DNA of 64,000 nucleotides from Piromyces finnis (GCA_002104945.1 MCFH01000053.1:122501-186500); one strand, 5' to 3'. Positions 1 through 12,870 are shown, counted from the stretch's first letter. Numbers and translations are program-made. The notes: generated from the letters alone by a model not told the origin.

Positions 1-189
1 CCAAAAATTAAAGATGATGAAGTTTTAGTTAAATTTTTAGCTGCACCAATTAATCCTTCCGATATTAATCAAATCGAAGGTAATATAATCAATTTCATAA
101 TCAGTAGAGAAACATATTTATTTAAAAAAAGAAGAATAAAAACAGTTATTTATATATTGTTGTTGTATTGTTATTGTTTGTTTGTTTAC

Positions 190-252
<63 letters not shown>

Positions 253-1115
253 TTTTTTTTTTTTTTTTGATAAAATTAATAAAGTGAAGTTGTCCATCAA
301 ATAAAGAATTTAATAATTAATTATTATAATTATATTATAATAAAGGTGTTTATCCAATTAAGCCAAGATTTAAAAAGTATGGTGCTGTTGGTGGAAACGA
401 AGGTGTTGCTGAAGTCGTTGCTGCTGGTAACAAAGTTAAAAATTTAACTGTTGGTGATTGGGTTATTCCAGATACTAAAGCTTTTGGTAATTAAAATAAT
501 TAAAATGACATTTAAAAATTACTTTTAACTATTATTATTTATTTTTCAATATCTAATAATAATTAAAAAATGAACAAAAAAAAAAAAACTTTCTAAATAT
601 TGTATTATACTTCATTAAATATATATAAAGGTACTTGGCAAACTTTTGCTGCTAGTCCAGAAAATGAATTACAAAAAATCAGTAAAAATATTTCAAAAAT
701 TAGTGCTAGTACTATTTCTGTAAATAAATACTATTTCAAAATATAGAATAAAATTATTATTTTTTCTTCTTAATTTAATATAATTAACAATAATAAAAAT
801 ATGTCAAACTTTTATTAATAAGATTCTAAAATATATTGTATAGGTTAATCCACCAACTGCTTACAGAATGTTAAAAGACTTCGTTAACTTAAAGAAAGGT
901 ATATATATATTGATATTTTAGTTCTGGCTTAATGAAAATATATTAATGATTAACTATTAAAATTAATAATTTAAAAATTATAGGTGATGTTATTATTCAA
1001 AATGGTGCTAATAGTGCTGTTGGTCAAGCTGTTATTCAAATTGCTAAAGCATGGGGAATTAAGACTATTAATGTTGTTCGTGACAGGTACGATGCATTAT
1101 AAACTATTTTAACTA

Positions 1116-1151
<36 letters not shown>

Positions 1152-1168
1152 TATAATAAACTTAATTC

Positions 1169-1199
<31 letters not shown>

Positions 1200-1937
1200 A
1201 TTTTAATTTTAATATAATACATAATACATATATAATACATATATATAAAAAGACCAAACTTTGATGAACTTGCTGATCAATTACATAAGCTTGGTGCCAC
1301 TTTAGTCATTAAAGAAGAAGACTTACGTGCTAACAGTACTCGTGAACTTGTTAAGAATTTAGGAAGTCCAGTTCGTTTAGGTTTAAACTGTGTTGGTGGT
1401 AAATCAGCCAATGGAATTACACGTTTACTTGGGTAGATCTCTATGTCAATTTAATAATTATTAAACAATGATATAATATAATATAATATAATATAATATA
1501 ATATAATTATTTAAAAGAATAATTGAAATATCATATTAAATTTCAAGACAATTAATTTTTTTTTTTTTTTGATAATTTGCTTTTTCTTTAATTTTGTTTT
1601 AATGATTAATAGACATAATGCTTCTCTTGTTACTTACGGTGGTATGTCCAAGCAACCACTTACTTTTGGTACTGGACCATTTATTTTTAAAAACTTAAAA
1701 GCCTGTGGTTTCTGGAACTCTCGCTGGAATAAGGAAGCTTCAAAGAAGGATAAGCAATATATGTTTGATGATCTTTGTGAACTTATTCGTGGAGGTTATT
1801 TAGCTGAACCATGGCATGATGAAACTAAGTGGGAACTTAGTGATGATAACAAAACTTTAAACAGAAAATTCATGAAAGCACTTAGCAAAGCAGGAGCTAG
1901 CTTCGGTAACAAGAAACAAATCTTAACTTTCGAATAA
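1..1937 (+). CDS. ETR1: Mitochondrial-type trans-2-enoyl-CoA/ACP reductase, 5' end missing
   Basis: Reduces trans-2-enoyl thioesters with NADPH in the last step of mitochondrial (type II) fatty-acid synthesis; zinc-independent member of the medium-chain dehydrogenase family. The gene runs in from before base 1. Joining exons 1-89, about 345-490, 630-720, 843-899, 985-1086, 1252-1434 and 1612-1937 gives a continuous protein. Visible marks are [34 protein letters not shown], the NADPH-binding loop [19 protein letters not shown], and YGGMSKQP followed by GFWNSRW near the C-terminus, all in the order expected for Etr1/MECR. Introns are 60-260 bp, GT-AG, extremely AT-rich; the first holds an (ATTT)n run. 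The stop is TAA at 1935-1937. The targeting peptide lies outside the window, so the organelle (mitochondrion or hydrogenosome) cannot be read here. Family assignment is secure; the exact exon edges are my reading. Confidence 0.9.
190..254. repeat. (ATTT)n microsatellite inside an ETR1 intron
   Basis: About 16 tandem copies of the tetranucleotide, followed by a T homopolymer. It sits in the first visible intron of the enoyl reductase gene. Confidence 0.95.
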
Positions 1938-2274
1938 ATTATATATTTAAATAAAAATTTAAAAACGAAAAAATTAAAAATTATTAATAAGCATAAAAAT
2001 CAATTTATATAATATGATTTATTAAAATAATCATGTTTAAATATTCAATTTTATATTTATTTTAAAATAAGCAAGTTATTTTTTAATTTTTAAAAAAAAA
2101 AAAAAAAAAATATATATGATGATATAAATAATAGTTTTCAATTTATCCATTTTATAACACTTTATAATGAGTAATGAATAATAAATTAATATAACATAAT
2201 AATATGTATGTAAATTTAATTTTTATTTAAAATAAATTAAATAAATTAAATAAATTTTATTAAATTTAAAGGTT
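1938..2274. other. AT-rich spacer after ETR1
   Basis: Contains A/T runs (for example a poly(A) run near 2093-2110) and no ORF or structured element I can support. It includes the ETR1 3' UTR. Confidence 0.6.
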
Positions 2275-2780
2275 AGAATATAAATGATGAACGTATAACC
2301 TAATCTTTAATAATATAGACATTGTCTATTTAATTACATTTATTTTTTCAATAAGAATGTTAAGCAAGATATTAAAATATTTATATATAAGATGTTCCTA
2401 AAGACATTTGAATGAACAGCTTTATAGTTCATCGGGGTCTCATGTTCCATATGTAGAAGGTCTCACAGCTTTTCTTACTAAAACAATCCCTATCATTAGT
2501 AGCTCAATGAAACTCCTTTTTTATAGGTTAATAAGATATCTAACGTAGTCAAGAGTGCCGACGTCGTACCAATATGACAAAGGAACATTCCTAATGTTTT
2601 GTACACAGGGTTCAATGTTAGTATTTCTTCGAATGAAACCATTATGAACTCATAGGAGAGTTTAATAACCATCACACTATTATACTTGATACTCTCTTTT
2701 TATTTTATTTAATTTATTAGGTAGGGACTAATCACATATAGTATGAATTGCAGAGTTCATTGAACTTTTATGCAACTTAA
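2275..2780. other. GC-elevated non-coding island of unknown nature
   Basis: This stretch is clearly richer in G and C than the spacers on either side and uses varied sequence rather than A/T runs, yet all frames are broken by stops. It contains small inverted repeats: ATGAAC/GTTCAT at 2412-2417 and 2427-2432, GAGAGT/ACTCTC around a 30-base loop near 2655-2697, and a 13-base palindrome AGTTCA-T-TGAACT at 2754-2766. GGTCTCA occurs twice at 2436 and 2459. It may be an unrecognised non-coding RNA gene or the relic of a transposon. I could not match it to tRNA, snRNA, U3, SRP or RNase P landmarks. Confidence 0.4.
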
Positions 2781-4803
2781 ATAATTATTTTATATTATTT
2801 TATATTTATATTTTTATTTATTATTTATTATATCAATATGTATTATCACCTAATATTATGTAATATCACAAATTAAATAAATAAATAAAAGATGTGTATT
2901 CTTTCCTAGTCTAAAAAAAAAAAAGAGATGTTCCTGTGTAAAATATTAAATAAAATAGTATTCTCAACAACAATTTCATAATCACTATTATACTCTTGGT
3001 TTTATTCATTTATTTATTTGAAGAAAAAATTAAAAATAAATATTAATAAACATATTAAGTTTTTATTATTTATTTTAATATTCATAAAAATTATAGAAAC
3101 AAAGAAGAAACATCATAAAATTTATATACAAAACAGCATTAAACCATTAATCTTTACTGCAAAAACTCTCTATATATAATTATATAATAATTAATTATTA
3201 TATGTATGTAAAATTTAGAAGATAAGTCTAAATCATGATTGGGTTAGAAGAATAAGAATTGTGGCGCTTATTGGTTAAATATTAAAATAATTGTGTAACC
3301 TGAAAACATATTGAAAAATTGAAATAATAAACAAAAAAAAAATTAAAATTTTATTATTATATTTTATTCTTTTAATATTAGTAAAAAAAGAGTATTATTA
3401 ATATTAATATATAAATATAATATTAATAGTAGTTTTATTATTATGTTATTTTACTAAATATCGTTTTATTTACAATAACTATTTAAAAATATTTTTTTAA
3501 TATTTATTATTAATTTTTTAATGCAATATTTTTTTTTATAAAAATAAATATTTCCATTTTCAATAATTAAAAAAAATTAATATTAATATTAAAATTTTTA
3601 TTTTTTAATCTATTTATAATAAAACTAGCTTTTAAACGTTTTTAATTCAAACAAAAAAAAGTAGGTTCAAAATAATTATATATATAATATAATGAAAATA
3701 TTTATGTATATATTAATATATATAGTTTTTTATGTATAATCAAATTATAAATATTAATATATTAAAATATACAATACATATATATGTTTATGTATTATTT
3801 ATACAATTTATGTATATATTAATTATATACATTGTATAAATAATATTTATTCAATATATATACATACATTCTTTTATTTTAAGGTATTTTTTTGTAAATA
3901 TATTACATGAAAATTTTATATTTTATCTATTACATTTATTTTTCATAATAAAAAATATTTAATTATAAAATATATTATATATAATATAATAATATATATT
4001 AAATTATTAAATTATAAATTTTCTTTTTTATTACAAAATAAAAATTATTATTTATTCTTCCTTAACAAATAGTTATAATAAAGTAAACATCAAAAATAAA
4101 TTATAATATTATTCTAAAAAGGAAACGAAATTGTAAAGAATTATTTTTAAAATGTTTTAACTATTATATATATAGTAGAAAGAGGGGAAAACAACATTTA
4201 ATATTGTTCAATTATCAAAAATTAAATAAACCTTTGTTTATTCAAACTTTAAAAATTATTTTTTTTGTTTATAATATCAGTTAAAAAATAAAAGTAATCA
4301 ATCAATAAAAGAGTATTATATATATAAATAAAAAGAATAATTTAATTTCAATATAACACTAAAGTAAAATGTTATAATATTGGAATAATTTATAAGTATT
4401 TAAATTCAATAAAATATAATCAATCAATTAGATAATCAGTAAATCAATCAATCAAAAATAAATAAATAAATAAAAATTGGAAGCATTAATCAAAATTTAG
4501 AAATAATATTTTTAATTTGATTTCTTATTTTAGTATCTAGAAAATAAAAAAATAATCAATATTAACTTACACATAAAACTAACTTATTTTTTATTTATAT
4601 TTTCATACTTCATAAAATTATTTAAATTTTAAATTTAAACATTGTAATTTAAAACAAATATCGAAAAAATAAACAAACCGGGATTACAAATTCAATAACA
4701 TATTAAAATAACAACACAACAATAAATAATATATATAATTAATAATATATCAAAAATAAATAAAAATTTAGTTTTTAAATTATACTTACAAAATTAATAA
4801 AAA
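2781..4803. other. AT-rich intergenic region upstream of the septin
   Basis: Two kilobases of A/T-dominated sequence with short TA-rich words and no coding frame. A slightly less AT-biased patch near 3110-3300 has no recognisable content. The final few hundred bases presumably hold the septin promoter and 5' leader. Confidence 0.6.
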
Positions 4804-6876
4804 ATGGTAATTTTTTTTATTAAATAATAATTTCTAAATAAACTTGTAATTAATTTATTATTAAAAAAAATTAAATAAACCAATATATATAATAGGCTGT
4901 TATTAGACGAAAGAATGTTAAAAAGGGTTTAAGTTTCACTCTCATGAGTGTTGGTTTGTATAATACTTTTTAACATTTTTACTTTAATAAAATGAATGTG
5001 TTTTTTGAATAATGAATTTAATTTAATAAATTATTATTTATTAATATAGGAGCATCTGGTCTTGGTAAGTCCACTTTCATTAATGCTTTATGTGAATCTG
5101 CTGTTTTTGATAAGAAAGATTATTCAAACCCAGAACAAGCTGCTGTTGAAAAAACTGTTGAAATTACTCCAATCACTGTTGATTTAGAAGAAGACGGTAT
5201 TAAATTATCTTTAACTATTATTGATACTCCAGGATTTGGTGATAATATTAACAATGAAAGATGGTAATAATATATTATTAAGTATTAATTAAAAATATAT
5301 TTTGAAAAGTTAATATTTATTAAAGCTTTTCTTTCCTTCCATGCTTTTGTATATTTATGAATACATTATGTTATTATATATATTTTAATTAGCTTCAATG
5401 ATATTTTAAATTATATTGAAGCTCAATATGATTATGTTGTATCAGAAGAATCAAGAATTAGACGTAATCCAAAATACCAAGTAAATACTTATATTATAAA
5501 GGAATTATTAAAATATTTAAATCAAAAAAAAAAAAAATTATGGAAATAATAAGCGAATTAATAAATGACGCATATATATTATTTTAAAAGGATAACCGTG
5601 TCCATGCTTGTATATATTTCATTCCACCAACTGGTCATGCGTAAATATATGAATATATGAATTACAATTTATTTTTAAATTGCTTATAAATTTTTAATAA
5701 TTATTGATATAATTAATTAAATGTCTTTTTTTTTTTTTTTTATATATATATAAAAGTCTTCGTGAATTAGATATTGAATTCATGAGACGTTTAGGATCTC
5801 GTGTTAATGTTATTCCAGTTATTGCTAAAGCTGATTCTCTTTCCCCAGCTGAATTAGTTGATTTTAAAAAAAGAGTAAATTTATTGAATATATGAATTTA
5901 ATAATAATTAATGAAAAGGAATAATTTTATTGATTTTAATTATTATAGGTAATGGAAGATATTGAATATTACAAGATTCCAATTTACAATTTCCCATACG
6001 ATGATGAAATTGATGATGATGAAACTATTGAAGAAAATAATGAACTTAGAGTAATGATAATATAATTTATAATTAATTTAATTATATGAAAATTATTTAT
6101 AATAATAACATCATTAATGATAAAAATAATAACAATAGGCTTTATTACCATTTGCTGTAGTTGGTAGTGATGATGAAGTTATAATAAATGGTCGTAGAGT
6201 TAGATGTCGTCAATATCCATGGGGTGTTGTTGAAAGTATATATTACATTAAATTGTATTTAATAGTTTAATGTTATTTATATATTTAAAGATTATATTAA
6301 AAAAAATTTTTTTTTGTTAATATTATTTAAAAGTTGATAATGTTAAACACTGCGATTTTTCAAAATTAAGATATATGTTATTAAGGTAAAAATAAAGTAC
6401 TTTAAATTTCAAATAAAACATATATTACTAGTTATTAATTTTTATTTATTTAAATATAATAAATTAATAATTTAAAATGTTAGTTCTCACCTTCAAGACT
6501 TAAAGGAAATTACTCATGATATTCTTTACGAACAATATCGTACTGAAAAGCTTTCCCGTGAAGGTGTTGTAGATTTAGATAGGTCAGTAAAATAATTAAG
6601 ATAAGATAAAATAGATAACAAAAGAAAGTTTAAAAAAAAAAATAAATAATAAAAAAATGATATTAAATAATTTTATAATTCAATTTTCAAAATAGTGATC
6701 TTCCAGAAAACAGATTAAAGGAAGAACAACTTAGAAGAGAAGAAGAAAGACTTCGTGAAAGAGAACTTAAGGTTAGAGCAGAACTTACTGCTAGACAAAA
6801 TGAATTACTTGCTAAAGAAGAAGCTCTTAAGAACTTAGAAGCTAAATTATCATCACAAAACAATATTAACAATTAA
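4804..6876 (+). CDS. Septin, Cdc11-like
   Basis: GTP-binding cytoskeletal protein that polymerises into heteromeric filaments at septation sites, growing tips and, in zoosporic fungi, at developing cells. Exon 1 is only the ATG (4804-4806), followed by a GT-AG intron; the protein then starts [20 protein letters not shown]. The G1 loop GASGLGKST is itself split by an intron after the first Gly; G3 is DTPGFGD, G4 is AKAD, and the septin unique element follows ([14 protein letters not shown]). The C-terminal exon (about 6696-6876) is a charged coiled coil rich in E, R and L. The short basic lead RRKNVKKG directly before the G domain, and [10 protein letters not shown], resemble yeast Cdc11 more than Cdc3, Cdc10 or Cdc12. 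About ten exons. Stop TAA 6874-6876. Septin identity is certain; the subgroup is inference. Confidence 0.93.
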
Positions 6877-7209
6877 ATTAAATAATTTTAGAGTATTCAT
6901 TATTTTTTTTATTTTAATCAAATGCAAAATAATTATATAAATTAAAAAATTAGCTAAAACTCAGTAAGAATGTAGTAAAATTGCATTCTAAACAATATTT
7001 ATTTTTATTCTAATTTTTTAATTAATGTAAAATTATTTTAAATTATATAGAAAAGAATTTTTTTTAAAAAGAAAAAATATTAACAGAAAGAGTAAAAATT
7101 ATAAATTTCATTTTTTAGATTTTATTATTTCTTATATAATATATATTATAATTTTAAAGCATAAAATAAGTTATAATTATTAAATAAGTAAAAACGAAAA
7201 CAGAAATAA

Positions 7210-7253
<44 letters not shown>

Positions 7254-7739
7254 GATAATTAAGTAAATAGCAAAAACAAAACAAAAACAAAACAACCGAA
7301 CATTAAATAATTAAACAAAAATGAAATAAATTAAAATAAAATAATAATTCATTAAATGTAATAATGGAAAAATTTTATATAACAAATAAATAAATAAATA
7401 AATAAATAAAATATAAATATAAATATACTAATAATGATGATAATATTAATAAATACTTATAGTTTATTTTCTTTTTTATTTGTAAAAATTTCATAACATT
7501 TTAACTATTTATTGTTTTTTATTTAAAAAATTATATTCTAATATATTAATTATTAAAATAAAGTTTTTAAAATCAAAACATAGTATAAAATATAAAAAAT
7601 TACTTTTAAAGTTTATATTATAGGTATTTTCTAGTATTTATCATATTAAAACATTTTATTTCATTTTATTACACAAAAAATATTTATTTTTTCTCGAAGT
7701 AAAAATAATTTTAAAAATAATGAATTAAAAAAAAAAAAA
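6877..7739. other. Spacer with (TAA)n at 7212-7250
   Basis: Septin 3' UTR, then AT-rich sequence with a (TAA)n microsatellite and an (AAAT)n run near 7385-7410. No coding potential seen. Confidence 0.7.
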
Positions 7740-7975
7740 ATGGATTACAATGATGATAATGAAATAGTAGCATCATCAACAACATTTCACATAGATTCAT
7801 CATTAGCAAATATATCTTCTCACTCAAATACGGAAAACAATAAAATTAATAATTATACTAATGATGATTATCAAGATAATAATGAAGATGAAAATAATTC
7901 TGGTATAAAAATACTTTGAAAAATGTTTTTTTTTTTTTTTTTTTTTCATTATTTTTTATTATTCTAATTTTATCC

Positions 7976-8007
<32 letters not shown>

Positions 8008-9648
8008 AATTATTAAAAATACAATTATATGCTAGAGCAATTATTGTTAAAGCATGGAAGAGATACTTAGATAGGAAAACATTTAAAATTTTAAAAAATT
8101 CTTTATATGAAATTGTAATTAAATTAAAATCATTTATAAATATATGTATTATATTATTATATTATATATATTTTTTTTTATTTCTAATTTTTTTTTTTTT
8201 TTTTTTTAAAAAAGAGGAAATTATGTACAGACGAAATATTAAGAAAATTAAATCCAAGAGAATCAGTATTATTTAATGATCCTTTGTCTCAAGGAAAGGT
8301 AATTATATAAATAATTGAAAATAATATAGATTATTTTTTTAAAAAAAAAATGTATATTAATAGTATATTAATTATTAATGATTAATAGATAAGATTTAGG
8401 TAATATATATATTAATAATAAAAATTACTTATGAATTACTTAAGAATAAAATTATAATTTTTTTTTTTTGTTTGTTTGTTTGTTTATTTTTATTTCTCAA
8501 AAGATTTGGAGGAGAAACTTTTCCACCATATATTTATTATAAAATTTATAGCAATGGACAAAATATTCATTATTTTAGTGGCTATAGAATTTTAAATAGT
8601 TTTTCAGATGTAATTTATTTTTTTTTTTATTATTATTATAATTATATATATTGAAATATAATAATAATTTATATTTTTTTATTTATAAGGCTTATCATGA
8701 TGCGTATAAATTAATGGGAAATAGAAATTTTGAAAAAGTAATAAATAAAGATAATGTTTGGAACAACAGTTGTGATATTTCAGATCCTTCTGATGTTACT
8801 AATAAAAAAGAATATATTCAAGTATAAAAAACTTAAAATATATAATAAAAAACATAATTAATATTATTTATATATATAATAAATTTATATATATAATAAT
8901 CGTTAAAATTCTTTTTTAAAAAATAAATATCATTTTATTAGTATATGAATTCAATGGATAAAAAACCAATATATTTAGGTGGAAGAAATAATGGATGGAG
9001 AGAATTGTCAACTTTATGTATAGTATTAATTAGCAATATAATATTATAATATTAATATAACTAAGTTATTTATAATTACCTAAAAAAAAAATTAAAATAA
9101 TTAGCGATATCTATTCCACTTTATGAGAAAGAAATTTGCAATATTTATGAAAGAAATAAAAACATATATTCTTCTGTGTCACTTAATAACAAAATCGCAA
9201 ATAGAAAAATAGCTGCAAAATCAAAAAATAAAATCAATGATAATAAAGAAGTGAAAAATAATAAGACAAAGAATAAAAGGTTTAAAAATCATATTTTTAT
9301 AATAACTTTATTTTATATTAAATATTTTTAATTCAAAAATTAGATGTGATAATATATTAAACATAATTATGTATATCATATATACTATCATATTAAAAGG
9401 AAAATTGTTAAGTTAATGAGTGAAAAAAGATCAAATCGTCAAAAACAAAAAGAAAGAATTAAAAAAATGCAACAAATGTATCAATTTGGAAAATATGAAA
9501 AAGAGGACAAGGATATTCATAATGAAAACAAAAATTTAGGTAAATATATTATGATTAGTTTCTATATGTAATAGTTATTTAAAAGTACTACATTAAAATA
9601 AAAGATTTGAATATTATACATTATTTAATAATCAAATGTATATATATA

Positions 9649-9683
<35 letters not shown>

Positions 9684-9909
9684 AGAAACAGAAGAAAATG
9701 AAGTAAGATTAACAGAAAATAATGATAGTTCTAGTAGTTACTGTTCATCTATTGAATCAGATTCTGAAAATGATGAAGATATTGATGAAAATAAAAGTTT
9801 TAATATTGATGATATTGAAAATGATGATTTCCATGATATTTATGAGTGGGCAAATGAATTATCATTTGAAAATTCATTTAATTGTGATTTTTCTAATATG
9901 AAAATATAA
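7740..9909 (+). CDS. C11orf65/CXorf58-like protein with IQ-like motif
   Basis: Function unknown. Spliced exons give an acidic Asn/Asp-rich N-terminus (MDYNDDNEIVASS...), then an IQ-like segment ARAIIVKAWKRYL, then LRKLNPRESVLF and the block IRFRFGGETFPPYIYYKIY, which I recognise from the animal C11orf65 and CXorf58 proteins. A basic lysine-rich part (RQKQKERIKKMQQMYQFGKYEK) and an acidic Ser/Asp/Glu tail follow, ending SNMKI. At least eight exons with GT-AG introns; the RFR junction (AG|A across the intron ending near 8503) and the GGRNNGWREL exon near 8940 join in frame. Members of this family occur mostly in organisms with motile flagella, which fits a zoosporic fungus, but the link is from memory and not tested. 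The start ATG at 7740 follows an A-run typical of this genome. Confidence 0.72.
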
Positions 9910-10348
9910 ATTTTAATTAAATAATAAAAATAATATAAATAATATTTGAAAACTATCTAACCACAATTACAAAATAAAAAAAAAAAAATAAATTATTTTC
10001 ATGTTACACAAAAGATTGTAATAATAATGTAATAATAAATGATAAAAATAAACTGTTAACTAAATTTTTTTTTTTTTTTTTTTTGTTATTAACATTATAT
10101 GATAAAAATATATAATATGGATATATTTATTATATCAAATAAGTAATTTAGTTTAATTATTTTTTTGATTAAAAATATAGATTTGTAATATAAAAATTAT
10201 TTATAAATAATATTCTATACTACTATTATTAAATAATAAAACATATGTTTATATAGATAGAAAATAAATTTAAATTATATATACATGTTACATTCATATA
10301 CTACTATTTTTATAATAAATTTATGCTTATATTATTTCTAATTCTAAA
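9910..10348. other. Spacer between convergent genes
   Basis: The 3' ends of the C11orf65-like gene (+) and the SLC10-like gene (-) face each other across 440 AT-rich bases. No other content seen. Confidence 0.7.
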
Positions 10349-12292
10349 TTACTGAACATCTTGTTGATAATTAGAGTTAGTTTTACAAGATGATTCAATT
10401 TGATTTACCTGACTTTCCAAATTTTTTCTATATTCAATAATTTCAGAATTTTCAATAACTGTTTCAACAATTGAAAAACAAAATAGAAATAGTAAAAATA
10501 TAATAATTCCTATTATCATATTAAAAACTGAGTAATGAACTGGAAATATTGATAAAAATGGAGATAAACATCCTGTTGATACCTGAATAATTGCAATTGA
10601 TACTGTTGTATTTTGCATTCCGCAATGGAAACATAATGATCGGCATTGAAAAGGATTCAATTTCATTAATTTAGCCAATGACCATCCTATTAAATAACCG
10701 AATATTGAAAGAACTATTGAAACAATATAGATTTCCCATTGACTAAATATTGTTGTTCCTATTTTTAATATTGACGATGACATGGATGCAAGAATAGCTA
10801 AACAAGCTGATAGTGACAATAATTTTGATCCATATAATGATATTGTTGGAAAATAATGAGCTACAATCCACCCAACTGATATGGGAATTAATTGTGTAAA
10901 TGAAGCTGATATTGTTTGCCAAAACTAAATTAATAATTATTAAAATAAAAATATATTTTATTAAAAATATTACTTTATAAATAATAATATCATTTTACTT
11001 ACAGGTATTAAACTACTGAGACTAATATTGTTAATGAAACTAGATACCATCATAATTAACGGATATGTTATTGTACCTTTAAAGTACAACATATTAAAAA
11101 ATATATATACATTAGTATATTTTTATTATATTTATTGTAAGATATTATTTAATATATAATATTTACTCAATAATGTCGATATTAAGCATAAGCAAATCGA
11201 TAAAGCTTTATCCCCACCTATATAATAGGCGAATATTATAGCATATAAAGAACCGGGACTACTAGCAATCATCATAACACTGTATGATTGAATATCATTT
11301 AACCGAAATAATTTTGTTAATCCAAATGCTATATAAAAATTGAATATAATCAAATATTAAAACCAGATATATATAATTTGGTAAACATTTTATATATATA
11401 ATATATTTGTTATAAAGATACCTATCAATGGAATAATAAGTGCTTGACATGAAAACACAAAAATAAATGGCATTGCTCTATTAACTTTTATCGATTTAAT
11501 AACAGTACCTTTTAATTATTTAAATATTATAGATATATGTATTAATTACTAAACTCTTAAATAATCTCTTTATATTTATTAATAGTTTTACTTAATGGTA
11601 ATCCTAATCCTACTGCAAATAAAACAAATACTGTAAAAGCTATAAGTAAAGAATCAAATAATTCTTTTTCTTTTCGAATAACATTTATTTCTATTGTTTT
11701 ATCTATTTCACTCTCACTATTATCATTAATTGCTTGAATATTTAAATGAAGTTTAGAAGTACCATAGTTTCGTCCATAAATTGTCATATTTTTATAAGTT
11801 CCATTTTGTACATATGTATTATCAATTATAATATTTTTAGGAATAATATCAAAATTATCTAAATTTTCTGAAATAAATGAAATATTTAATTTTGATGTTC
11901 CATATTCAAATTTAAATGAAAAATCTAATTCATCATCTTCTCCAACATATAGTTCATTATTAACTAAACATTCTGAGTCAATAGTTACATCTTTTTTTAG
12001 AGATATTAATTTTTCATATAATAATTAATATATAGAATAGAAATTGTAACAACGTCTAATTAATTAAATTTTAATATATTCAATAATTAATAAGATTGAT
12101 ATTATACACAAAGTAAAAAATTACAATACCATTTGCATTTACGTAATAAAAAATGAGACCTTTATATTGAAAATATATATATATATTTTATTTGTCAATA
12201 ATTTTATATGATATATATTATTTATATATATTTAAAATACCATATATTATTATATAAATTATTAATTTTATAAAAGAATTGGTATTAAACAT
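10349..12292 (-). CDS. SLC10-like transporter (bile acid:sodium symporter fold) with signal peptide and lumenal N-terminal domain
   Basis: Predicted polytopic carrier of the SLC10/BASS superfamily, moving an organic anion, probably with sodium; substrate unknown. Seven exons join in perfect phase: 12241-12292, 12130-12159, 11592-11990, 11422-11508, 11167-11328, 11003-11076 and 10349-10924, giving 459 residues. Exons 1-2 make a signal peptide (MFNTNSFIKLIIYIIIYG then LIFYYVNA). Residues about 27-135 form a soluble, beta-rich extracytosolic domain. The membrane domain starts near LFDSLLIAFTVFVLFAVGLG and shows the family marks SSPGSLYAIIFAYYIGGDKALS, STITYPLIMM and, near the end, RSLCFHCGMQNTTVSIAIIQ, equivalent to the conserved GxQN helix that lines the transport site. 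The architecture resembles animal SLC10A3/SLC10A5 (extra N-terminal ectodomain) rather than fungal Rch1/SLC10A7. Stop 10349-10351. Transcription is convergent with the preceding gene. Confidence 0.85.
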
Positions 12293-12599
12293 ATGTGAAA
12301 TATAATAATCTTTTAAATAAAGATTTATAAAAAAAAAAAAAAAAAACACCTTGATATAATGGATTTTAATATTTATATATAATTTTATATAATATTTCAA
12401 ACTATAAAAATATTTGAAAATATTTCTATAAATCTATAAATACTTATTTTTCTTGTAATTTTATAATTATATTTATAATTAATTTCTAATAATAAAATTA
12501 AAAAATTAAAAAAAATATATTATTTTTGAATTTGATACATTATAATAAATACAATACATTATTGTAAAATGTATATTATTATATATATATTATTATAGA
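12293..12599. other. Upstream region of the SLC10-like gene
   Basis: A/T-rich sequence with poly(A) near 12328-12346; presumably 5' leader and promoter of the minus-strand transporter. No discrete sites can be named. Confidence 0.55.
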
Positions 12600-12870
12600 G
12601 TATTATGATTGGCTTAAAGTTCATTCATTAAAATAGTGAGAGAATTATATTTTATTAAAATATATATAAATAGTTAATGAATAAATTGAATTATCCTCAC
12701 ATTCATCTGTAGGTAAATTCTTACCTGAAAGATTTGCCAAAGAGCATTTCTTCAAGTAAATATGATGCAAAAAGGGTTGTTATATGAGTTTTTCATTGAT
12801 TAAAATAGCCCGTATATTAGAGGCCGCAACCCTCTTTTATACAACTGCTGATCTACCTAAAGATAAATGA
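12600..12870. other. GC-elevated non-coding island with inverted repeats
   Basis: A second compositional island without an open frame. It contains a tight hairpin AGGTAA-ATTC-TTACCT (12711-12726) and a longer stem AGGGTTG/CAACCCT (12773-12779 with 12827-12833), plus the unusually GC-rich patch ggccgcaaccctc. The string ATTCTTACCTG at 12717-12727 resembles the 5' end of U1 snRNA, but it is buried in the hairpin and no U1 stem-loop I or Sm site follows. It could be an unrecognised structured RNA or an old transposon fragment. Confidence 0.4.

Noticed and set aside
6687-6872. Ser/Leu-rich minus-strand ORF
   Set aside because: Antisense shadow of the septin coiled-coil exon.
12717-12727. U1 snRNA start (ATTCTTACCTG)
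   Set aside because: The string is inside a local hairpin, and no U1-70K loop, following stem-loops or Sm site can be found.
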